A DNA stretch of 64,000 nt from Bacteroidota bacterium (GCA_018267955.1 JAFDXL010000009.1:522717-586716), one strand, 5' to 3'. Positions 1-8,754 are shown, numbered from the stretch's first letter. Made by a program: numbers and translations. Notes: a model not told the origin generated them from the letters alone.

Positions 1-410
1 GAGAAGAAAGGATCTGCAACAAACATAGTATTGAACGAAAAACGCTGATGGCTAAAAGGCTCCAGCCAACCTACGCCATATACATTGAAACCATCCAAAA
101 AGATATGGATAAGGCCTTGTATGCCAAAGAACCATAGCCAGCTCTTTAAAGAAATATTATGCGGACGGTGCCACTTCTCAGAGATCAAAGCGAGCAAAGG
201 CGTTATCATAACCAGGAACAACAAAGAATGGGTAAAGCCCCTGTGTGCAAGGAGGTTCTCCGAAGCATCGCTCCAGGTAGCGGCAATGAAATCTATATCG
301 GGTATAGATTGTGCCACAGCGCCCAGCGCCATAGCGCGCTTACCCAGTTGCTTGCCCATAAATGCCTGGCCAATACAGCCACCAACCACAATATGTGTGA
401 GCGTATCCAT
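1..410 (-). CDS. Metal-dependent hydrolase, YdjM/DUF457 family (3' end outside window)
   Basis: An open frame runs from an ATG (complement of 408-410) to the window edge without a stop, giving about 136 residues. It begins MDTLTHIVVGGCIGQAF and then shows PDIDF, HRGFTHSLLF and HIFLDGFNVYG. These spaced His/Asp motifs and alternating hydrophobic segments are typical of the YdjM-like inner-membrane metal-dependent hydrolases (PF04307). The substrate of this family is generally unknown. The start lies 26 bp after the mlaD stop on the same strand, so it is probably the last or a late gene of the mla operon, which would suit a membrane-lipid role, but that link is inference. The C-terminal part cannot be seen. 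Confidence 0.75.
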   Translation of the reverse strand, partial: MDTLTHIVVGGCIGQAFMGKQLGKRAMALGAVAQSIPDIDFIAATWSDASENLLAHRGFTHSLLFLVMITPLLALISEKWHRPHNISLKSWLWFFGIQGLIHIFLDGFNVYGVGWLEPFSHQRFSFNTMFVADPFF

Positions 411-436
411 GTTGCTTATAATATACAAAATCCGTG

Positions 437-1414
437 CTACTGCGACTTCTTCCTGGCCTGCTTCTTAAAATAGCCTTTGAGCAGGAAATTATGTTTCAGC
501 GCTTCCATGTCTTCATTAAAAGCTGCGATTCCATTCTCCACATTGTTCAGGCTGCGGCTGAGGCGTTGGGTAAATGCCGTGTCGGACAGCAGGCCATATA
601 ACATGCCTTCCTTATTACTGACACCGGACTGCAACACAGAAGCAATACTATCCAGGCGCTGCATCAAGCCATCAGCTTCTGCAGTAACGTTATGGATATT
701 ATTGAGCGCACGGGATGCTGTAGCCCTTGCCGCCGTATCCTGCAATAACAGCCCTGCTGTACCCTTGCCTGCATGTATATCGCTTACTATAGCCTGCAGC
801 TCTGCAATGGAATGATTTAAATGTTCTGCCGAAGACCGTACACCTACCATAGTAGCAGAAAGATTGGCCGGCAAGGTAGTATCGCTGAGTATGCGCCACA
901 ACACAGGACTAGCATTAATACGTTTCACCGTTTCCACCAGTTCAGAAGCTATAATGGCTGCATTGTCATTGGTGCGGGTAAGCGTACCTATCATGTTGCC
1001 TATATCTGCCTGCTGTACGGTTTGCAGCAAATCATTATCCTTTACCAATTCTCCGCGGATGGGGTTAGGAAATATATTTACCACTTTGTTGCCCATAAGG
1101 CCCTCGTTGCCAATGGTGGTTTGGGCGTTCTTCCTGATGTAGTCCCGGGCCTTTTCGTCTATGCTCATTATTACTTCAATGGTAGTATCGTTCAGTATCA
1201 GTACTTTTTCTACCGTGCCTGTTTCTATACCTGCGTACCTGACGTTATTACCCGCACGGAGCCCATCTACATTTCGAAAGCGCGCCCGCAATGTAAAGCT
1301 GCTGCCAAACATGTTTGATTTTTTACCGATCATATACAGCGCGAATATGAGCAGCAGCAGTCCTGCGATAACAAACACACCCAGTTTAATATTATTTGCA
1401 ATTTTATTGGCCAT
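437..1414 (-). CDS. mlaD: MlaD/MCE family lipid-transport substrate-binding protein
   Basis: 325 aa. A single N-terminal membrane anchor (about residues 10-28) is followed by an MCE domain (about 38-115, with FRNVDGLRAGNNVRYAGI) and a long helical C-terminal region rich in Ala, Asn and Ser. This is the layout of periplasmic MCE proteins that bind phospholipid and work with an MlaE permease and MlaF ATPase. It lies 6 bp downstream of the mlaF homologue, and mlaE precedes that, so the three make one ABC lipid transporter operon. Lipid binding and transport between the membranes is known for the family. The direction of transport in this organism is not settled by sequence. Confidence 0.9.
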   Translation of the reverse strand: MANKIANNIKLGVFVIAGLLLLIFALYMIGKKSNMFGSSFTLRARFRNVDGLRAGNNVRYAGIETGTVEKVLILNDTTIEVIMSIDEKARDYIRKNAQTTIGNEGLMGNKVVNIFPNPIRGELVKDNDLLQTVQQADIGNMIGTLTRTNDNAAIIASELVETVKRINASPVLWRILSDTTLPANLSATMVGVRSSAEHLNHSIAELQAIVSDIHAGKGTAGLLLQDTAARATASRALNNIHNVTAEADGLMQRLDSIASVLQSGVSNKEGMLYGLLSDTAFTQRLSRSLNNVENGIAAFNEDMEALKHNFLLKGYFKKQARKKSQ

Positions 1415-1420
1415 AGATTA

Positions 1421-2179
1421 TCATTCAAAAAACTGTTTAACATTAGGATCGTCCGACATTGCCAATTCACTATAAGTTCCTTCCGTATAGCATTTGCCAT
1501 TTAGCAGCAATGCAATACTATCAGCGGTATTTTTTACGCACTTCATATCGTGAGAGATAATGATGGATGAGGTCTGATATTTATGCTGTATCTCTTTAAT
1601 AAGCGTTGTTATTTCCCTGCCTGTGATCGGGTCCAGGCCCGTTGTTGGCTCATCGTAGAGTATAATATCAGGTTTCAGGATCAAGGTACGGGCGAGGGCG
1701 ATCCTTTTTTTCATACCACCTGATAATTCAGATGGCATCATATCGATAGTATGTTCCAATCCCACATTTTTCAATGCTTCTACTACACGCTCATTTGCCT
1801 CTTTTTCAGAAAGCCTGATAGAGTGCCTGCGCATGGGAAACTCCAGGTTTTCGCGTACGGTCATAGAATCGTACAAGGCATTACTTTGAAACAAGAACCC
1901 GATCTTTACCCGTATCTCATCGAGCTCCTCCTGGCTTATATTCAGCACGTTTTGTCCAAATACGTTGATAGCACCTGCTTCCGGCGTAAGCAGGCCGATG
2001 ATGCATTTTATTAATACTGATTTACCGGAACCGGAGCGACCCAATACCACTTTGCTTTGTCCTTTTTGCAAATTCATATTGAAATCATCCAGAACCTTGT
2101 TGCTGCCAAAAGCTTTGCATAATCCCCGGATAGAGATAACAGCATCGTTTGTATTTGCTATGTTTTCTCTTATATCCAT
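1421..2179 (-). CDS. mlaF: ABC transporter ATPase of the MCE/Mla system
   Basis: 252 aa, normal length for MlaF. Walker A is GRSGSGKS (residues 47-54), the signature is LSGGM (152-156), Walker B is DIILYDEP (171-178) and the switch His is 210, so the nucleotide-binding domain looks intact. The start codon overlaps the mlaE stop (TGATG), indicating translational coupling. It powers the MlaE permease and is followed after 6 bp by mlaD. Confidence 0.92.
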   Translation of the reverse strand: MDIRENIANTNDAVISIRGLCKAFGSNKVLDDFNMNLQKGQSKVVLGRSGSGKSVLIKCIIGLLTPEAGAINVFGQNVLNISQEELDEIRVKIGFLFQSNALYDSMTVRENLEFPMRRHSIRLSEKEANERVVEALKNVGLEHTIDMMPSELSGGMKKRIALARTLILKPDIILYDEPTTGLDPITGREITTLIKEIQHKYQTSSIIISHDMKCVKNTADSIALLLNGKCYTEGTYSELAMSDDPNVKQFFE

Positions 2180-2958
2180 CAGTTAAAACCCATTATATCT
2201 GTCACCTGCACCACCAGCAGGTCTATAATAAAAATCATTACAGACGATAATACCACGGCAGAGTTGGCAGAGCGCCCTACCCCTTCCGTACCTTTTGTAG
2301 AATTATAACCTTTGTAACAGCCTATCATGCCTACCGCAAAACCAAAGAAGAAGGTTTTGATAAAGGCAGGCATCAGATCGGTAAAATCTAATACATCAAA
2401 CACCTGCCATATAAAAAGATCGGGGCTGGTAACCGTTTTAATATTTACACCCAGGTATGCACCATATAATGAAATGGTGTCGGACAACAACACCAGTATA
2501 GGGAGCATCAATGTTGCCGCGGTAACCCTCGTAACCACTAAATATTTATAAGGATTGGTACCTGATACTTCCATAGCATCTATCTGCTCTGTAACCCGCA
2601 TGGAACCCAGCTCTGCACCGATGCTGGAACCGATCTTACCTGCAAAGATCAATGCCGTAATAACCGGGCCTATCTCCCGCACAACAGCTATTGCCACCAT
2701 GGCGGGTATCTGCGACTCTACTCCATAATCTACCAGCGTAGGCCTTAACTGCATAGTAAGCACCAACCCCATGATGAACCCTGTGAGTACCACGAGCCCA
2801 AGGGACTGGTAACCAATAATAAAGCACTGGCGGATGAGCTCCTTGAACTCGTAGCGGGGCCGTATGGCCTGCCTGAAGTACCAGCCAGTAAAACGCGCTA
2901 TTCGCCCTGCTTCATCAAAAAAAGCTTGTAATTGTTTGGCTGGTTTGTCAGGTTTCAT
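2179..2958 (-). CDS. mlaE: MlaE family ABC transporter permease
   Basis: 259 aa, the usual length for MlaE permeases. It has several membrane segments and the conserved region around EIGPVITALIFAGKIGSSIGAELG, which is the family hallmark. It is the first gene of the mlaE-mlaF-mlaD operon on the minus strand and is divergent from the CHAD gene at 3125. It forms the inner-membrane channel for MCE-bound lipids. An upstream in-frame extension (to about 3157) overlaps the divergent gene and was not used. Confidence 0.92.
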   Translation of the reverse strand: MKPDKPAKQLQAFFDEAGRIARFTGWYFRQAIRPRYEFKELIRQCFIIGYQSLGLVVLTGFIMGLVLTMQLRPTLVDYGVESQIPAMVAIAVVREIGPVITALIFAGKIGSSIGAELGSMRVTEQIDAMEVSGTNPYKYLVVTRVTAATLMLPILVLLSDTISLYGAYLGVNIKTVTSPDLFIWQVFDVLDFTDLMPAFIKTFFFGFAVGMIGCYKGYNSTKGTEGVGRSANSAVVLSSVMIFIIDLLVVQVTDIMGFN

Positions 2959-3124
2959 TGCCCGGGGATATGTACGGGCATAAAATTATATTTGTTCCTA
3001 CACATGAATAATGACCACCATCATTGCCTTTATGACTGCACTCATGTTTTTTGCTAACAGGTATCAGTAACACAATTGACGATATTACTATGATGCGGCA
3101 TGGTAATACTGTAATTTTAATAGT

Positions 3125-3886
3125 ATGAAAAAACTTCATCCTGATAAAGAGATACAAAAGCGGCTGAAAGCCATGAGGCTTTGCGCCGAAAAAGTATCAC
3201 TGCATTTCGGTGAAGAAGATATACATCAGCTGAGAGTAAACTATAAAAAGGCTCGTGCCCTTATGAGGCTTTGCAATGGCAAAAAGGTAAAGAAACTATT
3301 ACCATCACCGCTTAAAGACCTTTATGCCGCAGCCGGAAGTATCAGGGACCTGCAATTGCATACTAAAACGGTAAAGCGGTATTTTAAAGACCTGCACTCC
3401 ATGCCCGCACATTACCTGGGTGCTGTTAATGCGGAATTGAAGGAAGCCAAGGATGAATATAAGCAGTGTTATAAAAAGGTTTCCTTTCAACGCATTACCA
3501 AATCGGCGACAGCGAACATGCCATCCGATATCAGGCACCGGGAGATAAAACAATGGGTGCAAAAGCAATGGAAACAAATAGATAAGATCATACAGTCATC
3601 CCCAGACGAAGAACAACTGCACGAAATAAGAAAACACCTTAAAGACCTGCATTATACGCAACAGCTATCAAAAGAAAAGGACCATGATGAACTTATAGAT
3701 GACCTTGGCGATTTCATTGACATGAAAGTGCTGATAATGCTCAATGATCATTTTATAAACAGTGCCGCTGACGTTGAGAAGAAAATATTTGCGGCTGCCT
3801 CATTTCAATGGGCTATGGAAAAGAAAGCATTGATGGAAAAAATACTGGATCAGCTGGAAAAGCTTAAAACCAGCGCACAGTCATAA
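3125..3886 (+). CDS. CHAD domain-containing protein
   Basis: 253 aa, soluble, alpha-helical and rich in Lys, His and Glu. It holds two copies of the CHAD-type helix motif: EEDIHQLRVNYKKARALMRL near residue 35 and LHEIRKHLKDLHYTQQL near 165. CHAD domains bind polyphosphate through conserved His, Arg and Lys residues and are often found on inorganic polyphosphate granules. There is no fused CYTH domain, so it is a stand-alone CHAD protein. Its 3' end converges with a small minus-strand gene only 3 bp away. Confidence 0.82.
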   Translation: MKKLHPDKEIQKRLKAMRLCAEKVSLHFGEEDIHQLRVNYKKARALMRLCNGKKVKKLLPSPLKDLYAAAGSIRDLQLHTKTVKRYFKDLHSMPAHYLGAVNAELKEAKDEYKQCYKKVSFQRITKSATANMPSDIRHREIKQWVQKQWKQIDKIIQSSPDEEQLHEIRKHLKDLHYTQQLSKEKDHDELIDDLGDFIDMKVLIMLNDHFINSAADVEKKIFAAASFQWAMEKKALMEKILDQLEKLKTSAQS

Positions 3887-3889
3887 CGC

Positions 3890-4114
3890 TTAGTGCGCGA
3901 TCTGTAATTGCCATAGGGTTAACATTGCATGATACTGGTATCGATCAGTTACTGGTTTGTTTAGCTGAATTTTGTTAGGCTCCTCTTCTACATAACCAAA
4001 GCTGGAGCTGGATCCATCAGAAAAAAGAACATCAAAATTATAACGGGATCCTTCCCTGTTTGCTGTGACCTCAATACGTCCGTCCTCGATCTTGTATGTG
4101 ATTGGATATGTCAT
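3890..4114 (-). CDS. Small hypothetical protein
   Basis: 74 aa from the ATG at 4114 (MTYPITYKIEDGRIEV). A longer in-frame version to 4156 adds an unlikely leader (MAQFLLHTNKIAI). It is acidic and beta-rich, with no signal peptide or membrane segment. The even mixture of residues and a sensible start suggest a real short protein. No family is recognised. It is convergent with the CHAD gene. Confidence 0.55.
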   Translation of the reverse strand: MTYPITYKIEDGRIEVTANREGSRYNFDVLFSDGSSSSFGYVEEEPNKIQLNKPVTDRYQYHAMLTLWQLQIAH

Positions 4115-4169
4115 GATAATGGCGATTTTATTAGTGTGAAGTAAAAACTGTGCCATAGGCTATAAACAC

Positions 4170-4200
4170 AAAGGGCGTGCTTTAATAAGCACACCCTTTA
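4170..4200 (-). terminator. Probable Rho-independent terminator of the T9SS-sorted protein gene
   Basis: An inverted repeat pairs AAGGGCGTGCTT with AAGCACACCCTT around TAAT with one mismatch. It sits 28 bp past the stop at 4228 and is followed on the minus strand by a moderately T-rich tract. Confidence 0.5.
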
Positions 4201-4227
4201 CCAAAACGTTGCATAGAACACCGATGC

Positions 4228-4971
4228 TTATTGAACCACCAGTTTTCCATTTTGTGTTTCAGTGCCTATGGTTACCTGGTACCAATAAGTACCGGGGGAT
4301 AGCCTGCTTATATCTACACTAAGATTGTGCTCACCCCTCTGCAGCCTGCCTTTATAATCCTGCAAAAGAATGCGCCCGGTAACATCTGTAATGCGGTAAG
4401 ACACCTCATTTGCAGAGGCAAGGTTAAGCTTTATATAAGCCTCATTTTTTGCAGGATTGGGATAGATGCTTGCACTGCTACCTGATGATGCGATGTTTTT
4501 TACACCAGTCGAATTGTCTATTGTTACGGAAGCGCAAGCCTTGTTATTATTAAGGATAGTGTCGTAAATATTGCCGCTTACATTATAGGGGATCAGCGCC
4601 ACGCATATATCAGTAGCTCCACCCTTCCAACTAGTGTCTATGGTAAACTGGATACTGAATTCTGCAGAATCACCGGGAACAATAGTTTGACCGGAAAGAA
4701 CAAGGAAAGAATCATAGCCGCCGGAAGCATTGCCAAAAGAGATTGGGGAACCATTGAAGTAGAGCATATACATACCAGAATCAGTATCGCGCAGCGTGTC
4801 TACACCCAGGTTATGAATGCGCGTGGTAATATCAAACTGGTTGTCGGGATAGATCACATCTCCCGTTACGGGTGCAACAAGGGAGACTTTGATGTCGGCA
4901 TAGCGTTCCTGGGCTTTGCCGGTAACGCAGATGAATGTCAATAAGACGAAAAGGAAAGTAAATCTATTCAT
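4228..4971 (-). CDS. Secreted protein with T9SS type A sorting domain
   Basis: 247 aa. An N-terminal signal peptide (about residues 1-20, ending near GKAQ) precedes a beta-sandwich-like region of about 130 residues resembling CARDB/Ig-like folds (DIKVSLVAPVTGDVIYP). The last 75 residues are a type IX secretion C-terminal domain (SIYPNPAKNEAYIKLN, TGRILLQ, SPGTYWYQV, NGKLVVQ). The sorting domain implies export by T9SS and attachment at the cell surface or release. The specific function is unknown. Confidence 0.85.
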   Translation of the reverse strand: MNRFTFLFVLLTFICVTGKAQERYADIKVSLVAPVTGDVIYPDNQFDITTRIHNLGVDTLRDTDSGMYMLYFNGSPISFGNASGGYDSFLVLSGQTIVPGDSAEFSIQFTIDTSWKGGATDICVALIPYNVSGNIYDTILNNNKACASVTIDNSTGVKNIASSGSSASIYPNPAKNEAYIKLNLASANEVSYRITDVTGRILLQDYKGRLQRGEHNLSVDISRLSPGTYWYQVTIGTETQNGKLVVQ

Positions 4972-5051
4972 ATAGGTAGTTTGTAACGTAAAAATACGTT
5001 ATAGTATTTATGAACGTTAAAAGCTACCCAAATAAATATCATAAATAAGTG

Positions 5052-5549
5052 TTAATACCTATATGGCGCAGAACCAACGGAAGTATCGCCATAGGTATGA
5101 TCGGGCTTATGCTTTTTCAGGTATTTATCATCGAGGTTCTTAGGAGCCGGTGTTTTTACATTTACATCATAGTGTCCGGTTTTTGCCAGCACACCCGTGT
5201 CTTTAGGTGGCACGTGGGCATTACGGCTCACTGTACCCGCGCTGCGATTAACGTTGTTCGATGTGGAAGTATTCCTATTCGAACGTTCGGAGCTACCGCT
5301 TGCAGTACTATTACTTGTGCCTGTATTACCTGTGCCGGTTGCGCTCATATCGTTTTCATTAGATGTACTCATACCACTTGTATTCTGCATATCGGTAGTT
5401 CCCGTATCCATCGTACCTGTAGCCGGCTCCGTAGTGGTCATAGACGATGTTGTGTCGGTAGTGGTGGTGCCGGATGTTTCGTTATTGTTGTTGCACGCAA
5501 CTGTGGTGGTTAAAGCAAGTATCGCTATACCCCATTTTATAGATCTCAT
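5052..5549 (-). CDS. Thr/Ser-rich lipoprotein, hypothetical
   Basis: 165 aa. Its signal peptide ends in a lipobox (TTTVAC, Cys about residue 19), followed by NNNN and a low-complexity Thr/Ser/Met/Asn stretch of about 80 residues, then a Lys- and Pro-rich tail. It is probably an outer-membrane lipoprotein with a disordered linker. No catalytic motif is visible and no family is recognised. Confidence 0.7.
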   Translation of the reverse strand: MRSIKWGIAILALTTTVACNNNNETSGTTTTDTTSSMTTTEPATGTMDTGTTDMQNTSGMSTSNENDMSATGTGNTGTSNSTASGSSERSNRNTSTSNNVNRSAGTVSRNAHVPPKDTGVLAKTGHYDVNVKTPAPKNLDDKYLKKHKPDHTYGDTSVGSAPYRY

Positions 5550-5611
5550 AACTAAACGTTTTTAGAAGATGGGATAAAAAATACATGCCAATACATTTAA
5601 ATATTAATAAA

Positions 5612-5641
5612 AAGGTCCCGCGGTTATAACCACGAGACCCA
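5612..5641 (-). terminator. Rho-independent terminator of the alpha/beta-hydrolase-like gene
   Basis: The inverted repeat GGTCCCGCGGTTATAACCACGAGACC has one internal mismatch. It lies just past the stop at 5663 and is followed on the minus strand by TTTTTATT. Confidence 0.65.
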
Positions 5642-5662
5642 TTTATTATCTCAATTGTAGTG

Positions 5663-7462
5663 TTATTTTTTACTTTGTCTGCGCTCTTTTTCCTGCTCTT
5701 GCTTCAGCCTTTCCTGCTCCTTCCTGGCCCTTTCTTTTTCTTTAGCAGCTTCGCGAGCAGCCTCGGCTTTCTCTTTAGCCTGCTGCTTGCGTTCCTCTGC
5801 GCGTTGTTTGGCCTCAGCTGCCTTTTGTTTTTCACGCTCCTGGCGTTCCTTTTCTTTCTGCCTTGCTTCTTCTGCACGCTGTTTCTCACGGTCTTTACGT
5901 TCCTGCGCACGTTGCTTAGCTTCCGCCGCTCTTTCTTTTTCCTTCATGCGGCGTTCCTCATCCTTTTCTTTAGCAGCAAGTGCTTTTTGTTTTTCGGCGG
6001 CCCTGCGGTCTGCTTCTTTTTGGCGGGCAGCATCTCTTTTTGCTTGTTCAGCCAGGCGCTTATCTTCATTTTTCTGACGCTGTGTTTCCATGCGTTCTTT
6101 TTCCGCCTGGCGCCTTTCTTCCATTCTTTGTTTTTCTGCTTCTGCTTTCTTCTTTGCCGCCAGTTTTTCTTTAGCTTTTGTCTCAGCCTTTAGCTTTTGC
6201 TTCTCTTCTTTGGTCATCACTGTTTTTGCAGGAGCAGTGCGTTTGCTGCCTACGCCTCTTCTTTTGTCTTTTGGAGGTGGTGGCGCTGGTGGCACATAAG
6301 TAGCCCAGTCACCAATATCAGAAGTAACCTGTGCAAAGCCGGCAGTATTATCTATGTAACATTTCTTAATAGCGGAACATTTTTGCTTTTTATGGCCTTT
6401 TTTAGAAAGGTCATACGTTTTAAGGTCAGGCTGCTTAATGATGCCTTTTAGCTTGTCAATATCGCCTTCGTAATTGCAACCCAGGGTGGTAGCACCACTA
6501 TCAGCCGGAGATAAATTGCCTGATTTGAAAGGCCCTGCTTTTACCTTCTTGTTGTCTACAAGATCATTCTCGTTATAAATAATGCTTAGTTTATAATTGT
6601 CACCTGTAACAGGCGCAAACGGATTGCGGTTATTATAATTCTCGAACAATGAAGAACTGATGGCCGGGGCGATCATATAAACATTCACTTCTTTCTGAGC
6701 AGGAGTATTGTAAACAGATTCACCCTGCATGAAACCACCGGATGCATTGAATAATAATTCTGAAGTCACCCTTGCACCGATATCCTGCGAAATGATATTG
6801 ATCTGCAGTTTCTTATCTATCATAGGTATCACCTTGCGCAGTTTGAGACCTACATTCATAGCGCTTGGGATGGTATTGTGGTAGAAAATGCCATTGATCT
6901 TCTTAGCTCCTTTATAACCGCTGATATCATTGGCATCCCAGTAAACTTCAATAAACAATACATCTTTTTTGGTACCCGCCAGCAGGGCATCTTCCAGGTC
7001 GCCAAAATCGCGGCGGGAAGTTTTATTGAAATCGAAACGGGTGCCGTATGCTTTTTTACGGAAGCCATGGATAAGAATATCAGCAGTGATATTATCGTGT
7101 GCCATAGTGTTAATGGCCCTGATATAAGAGCGTGCAACCGCATCGTCGATGCGCTCAATATTATCATCCACAGAACCGGTGCTGTCCTTAATTCCGTACT
7201 TCACGCGTATGGCAGACATAGCCTTAGGATGTGCCTTATACCATTCGCGGAGAGAACCCTTTTTCTGTCTTAACTCTTTATCGCTTATAAAATACTCAGG
7301 ATAATAGAGACCTTCCTTATCCATAAATACCCTTACCACCCTTTCGTATCTCATCCATTTGTCCATCCTTTCGCCAAAGACGGCAGGATATTGATAAGAG
7401 GGCTTAGCGCAGGAAGCAAATACAAATACTACCGCCAATATGTACAGGAGGTTCTTTTTCAT
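5663..7462 (-). CDS. Lipoprotein with alpha/beta-hydrolase-like domain and long charged helical tail
   Basis: 599 aa from the ATG at 7462, which begins a lipoprotein signal peptide (MKKNLLYILAVVFVFASC); the upstream in-frame extension to 7528 was rejected. Residues about 120-330 read like a DUF900-type alpha/beta hydrolase: DILIHGF oxyanion strand, EVYWD, and a nucleophile elbow ISQDIGAR. The position normally held by Ser (H-S-x-G) is Asp here. From about residue 400 to the end is a near-continuous Lys/Arg/Glu/Ala/Gln stretch predicted to be one very long helix or coiled coil. Catalytic activity is uncertain. The charged tail may span the periplasm or bind nucleic acid or envelope polymer; that is speculation. 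Confidence 0.75.
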   Translation of the reverse strand: MKKNLLYILAVVFVFASCAKPSYQYPAVFGERMDKWMRYERVVRVFMDKEGLYYPEYFISDKELRQKKGSLREWYKAHPKAMSAIRVKYGIKDSTGSVDDNIERIDDAVARSYIRAINTMAHDNITADILIHGFRKKAYGTRFDFNKTSRRDFGDLEDALLAGTKKDVLFIEVYWDANDISGYKGAKKINGIFYHNTIPSAMNVGLKLRKVIPMIDKKLQINIISQDIGARVTSELLFNASGGFMQGESVYNTPAQKEVNVYMIAPAISSSLFENYNNRNPFAPVTGDNYKLSIIYNENDLVDNKKVKAGPFKSGNLSPADSGATTLGCNYEGDIDKLKGIIKQPDLKTYDLSKKGHKKQKCSAIKKCYIDNTAGFAQVTSDIGDWATYVPPAPPPPKDKRRGVGSKRTAPAKTVMTKEEKQKLKAETKAKEKLAAKKKAEAEKQRMEERRQAEKERMETQRQKNEDKRLAEQAKRDAARQKEADRRAAEKQKALAAKEKDEERRMKEKERAAEAKQRAQERKDREKQRAEEARQKEKERQEREKQKAAEAKQRAEERKQQAKEKAEAAREAAKEKERARKEQERLKQEQEKERRQSKK

Positions 7463-7529
7463 TTCAGGATAATTCACTTTGTACCTTAAAAATAGTAAAC
7501 TATTATCCCCGTGCAAACCGGCAGGCATA

Positions 7530-7558
7530 AAAAATCGGGATACCTGGAGTATCCCGAT
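7530..7558 (-). terminator. Rho-independent terminator of the Gly/Tyr-rich protein gene
   Basis: A 10-bp perfect stem, ATCGGGATAC / GTATCCCGAT, with loop CTGGA and a T run on the minus strand. It sits 27 bp past the stop at 7586. Confidence 0.75.
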
Positions 7559-7585
7559 CGTAAAACATCTAAAAATCCTATGTCT

Positions 7586-8011
7586 TTACCTGCGGTGTCC
7601 GCCACCATGGCCGTAGCCCCAGCCACCGCCGTGACCGTAACCACCACGACCGTAGCCACCCTCATGCCTGTAACCGCCACCATAAGCAAAAACCCTGGCC
7701 GGACGGCGCCAGCCTCTGTAATACGCGCGCGGAGGACAAACCGGGGCCGGCGGAGCATAATACACAGGTGGCGGAGGTGGAGCATAGTTATACCCATAAT
7801 AGCCACTATTGCAATGCGGACGTGCATAATAACCCCTTTGGTATCCGGGCGCATAATGTCCACCGTAGCAGCCGCCACCTCCCCCTACATTTACCGAAAC
7901 ACTACCGCCCGGCGCGTTCATATAGAACCCGCCGCGCTGCGCGCTTGCAGAGAGCGCCCCCATCATAATGATGGCTACTGCTGCAAGACTCATTACCCAT
8001 TTTCTGTTCAT
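7586..8011 (-). CDS. Secreted Gly/Tyr/Pro/His-rich protein
   Basis: 141 aa from the ATG at 8011, which starts a clean signal peptide (MNRKWVMSLAAVAIIMMG, cleavage near SASA-Q); the in-frame extension to 8053 looks like leader sequence. The mature part is low complexity: GGGGGCYGGHY, a PPPPP stretch and repeated GGYGHGGG-like units. Such proteins are common in the Bacteroidota envelope, but their role is not established. The GC-rich repeats create long antisense frames that are not genes. Confidence 0.7.
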   Translation of the reverse strand: MNRKWVMSLAAVAIIMMGALSASAQRGGFYMNAPGGSVSVNVGGGGGCYGGHYAPGYQRGYYARPHCNSGYYGYNYAPPPPPVYYAPPAPVCPPRAYYRGWRRPARVFAYGGGYRHEGGYGRGGYGHGGGWGYGHGGGHRR

Positions 8012-8091
8012 ACTTTTCACTTGTTTACCTAAGTATTTCAATTTTCTTACCAAACTTTGCCAATTGATGTTAAAGAAAACAGAAAGAATAT

Positions 8092-8271
8092 TTAATCGAC
8101 AATATCTGTAATATCGTTTTTGTCCCAGCGGGTGCGAATGAGCTTATTATAGACCCACCTGCATACATAAGTGCCGCCGATAACCAGACCAAGAAACAAG
8201 ATCAGGCCTATCCATAACATGAATCCATCGTTATTAGGCGTTGCGCCTCCGGACAATAATATTGGTGCCAT
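8092..8271 (-). CDS. 59-aa single-pass membrane protein
   Basis: ATG at 8271, stop at 8092-8094. The protein starts MAPILLSGGATPNNDG, then has one strong hydrophobic helix (about residues 18-38, MLWIGLILFLGLVIGG) and a positively charged segment (RWVYNKLIRTRWDK) ending DITDIVD. The positive-inside pattern predicts N-out/C-in. It fills the gap between two minus-strand genes that would otherwise be empty. No family is recognised. Confidence 0.6.
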   Translation of the reverse strand: MAPILLSGGATPNNDGFMLWIGLILFLGLVIGGTYVCRWVYNKLIRTRWDKNDITDIVD

Positions 8272-8315
8272 AATCTTTAGGTTTGTGTACTGTAATTTAC
8301 GAAATAACTATATAC

Positions 8316-8341
8316 GAAAAATGCCCCTGCGGGGCATTTAA
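8316..8341 (-). terminator. Rho-independent terminator
   Basis: Stem AAATGCCCC / GGGGCATTT with loop TGC, followed on the minus strand by TTTTCGTATA. It terminates the small repeat-bearing secreted protein gene that ends at 8369. Confidence 0.8.
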
Positions 8342-8368
8342 CATATTAAAAAGGGTAAAAGCGATAGA

Positions 8369-8662
8369 TTACTTTTTAGTTTCTTTCTTCATTTCTTTTT
8401 TCACTTCTTTATTTTCTTTGTAACGCATATCGGGCGTACCATCTTTTTTCATTTTGGTGCCTTTATCAGTCGCACCGGCGGCCTCTTTTTTACCCGCTTC
8501 TTTGTTTTCTTTATAACGCATGTCGGGCGTGCCATCTTTCTTTGTTTTGCCTTTCATTTCTGTTGCAGGCTTAGCTGGCTTTGCGTTCTTGTCTGTGTTT
8601 TGAGCGAATGTGATGCCGGTTGTAATCAACAATGCCAGCATCAAGCTTAGTAGTTTTTTCAT
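8369..8662 (-). CDS. Small secreted Lys-rich protein with two tandem repeats
   Basis: 97 aa from the ATG at 8662 (signal peptide MKKLLSLMLALLITTG, cleavage near TFAQ). The mature protein is highly basic and contains the unit KKDGTPDMRYKENKE twice, separated by an Ala/Gly/Lys linker. The unit resembles short repeats in other small exported Bacteroidota proteins. Function unknown. A strong terminator follows. Confidence 0.7.
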   Translation of the reverse strand: MKKLLSLMLALLITTGITFAQNTDKNAKPAKPATEMKGKTKKDGTPDMRYKENKEAGKKEAAGATDKGTKMKKDGTPDMRYKENKEVKKEMKKETKK

Positions 8663-8754
8663 ACAAATTTTGATTTTGTAATATAAAAGTAATAACCAAA
8701 CCACCAGCTTGTGATAGCCAGATTGTTAAATATTCATCAAATATACAAGCTAGT

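Noticed and set aside
2948-3157. 69-aa frame upstream of mlaE
   Set aside because: Overlaps the divergent intergenic region and the CHAD start, with no start signal or family.
5660-6193. 177-aa Phe/Leu-rich frame on the plus strand
   Set aside because: It is the antisense of the Lys/Glu-rich tail of the 5663-7462 gene; codon bias creates it.
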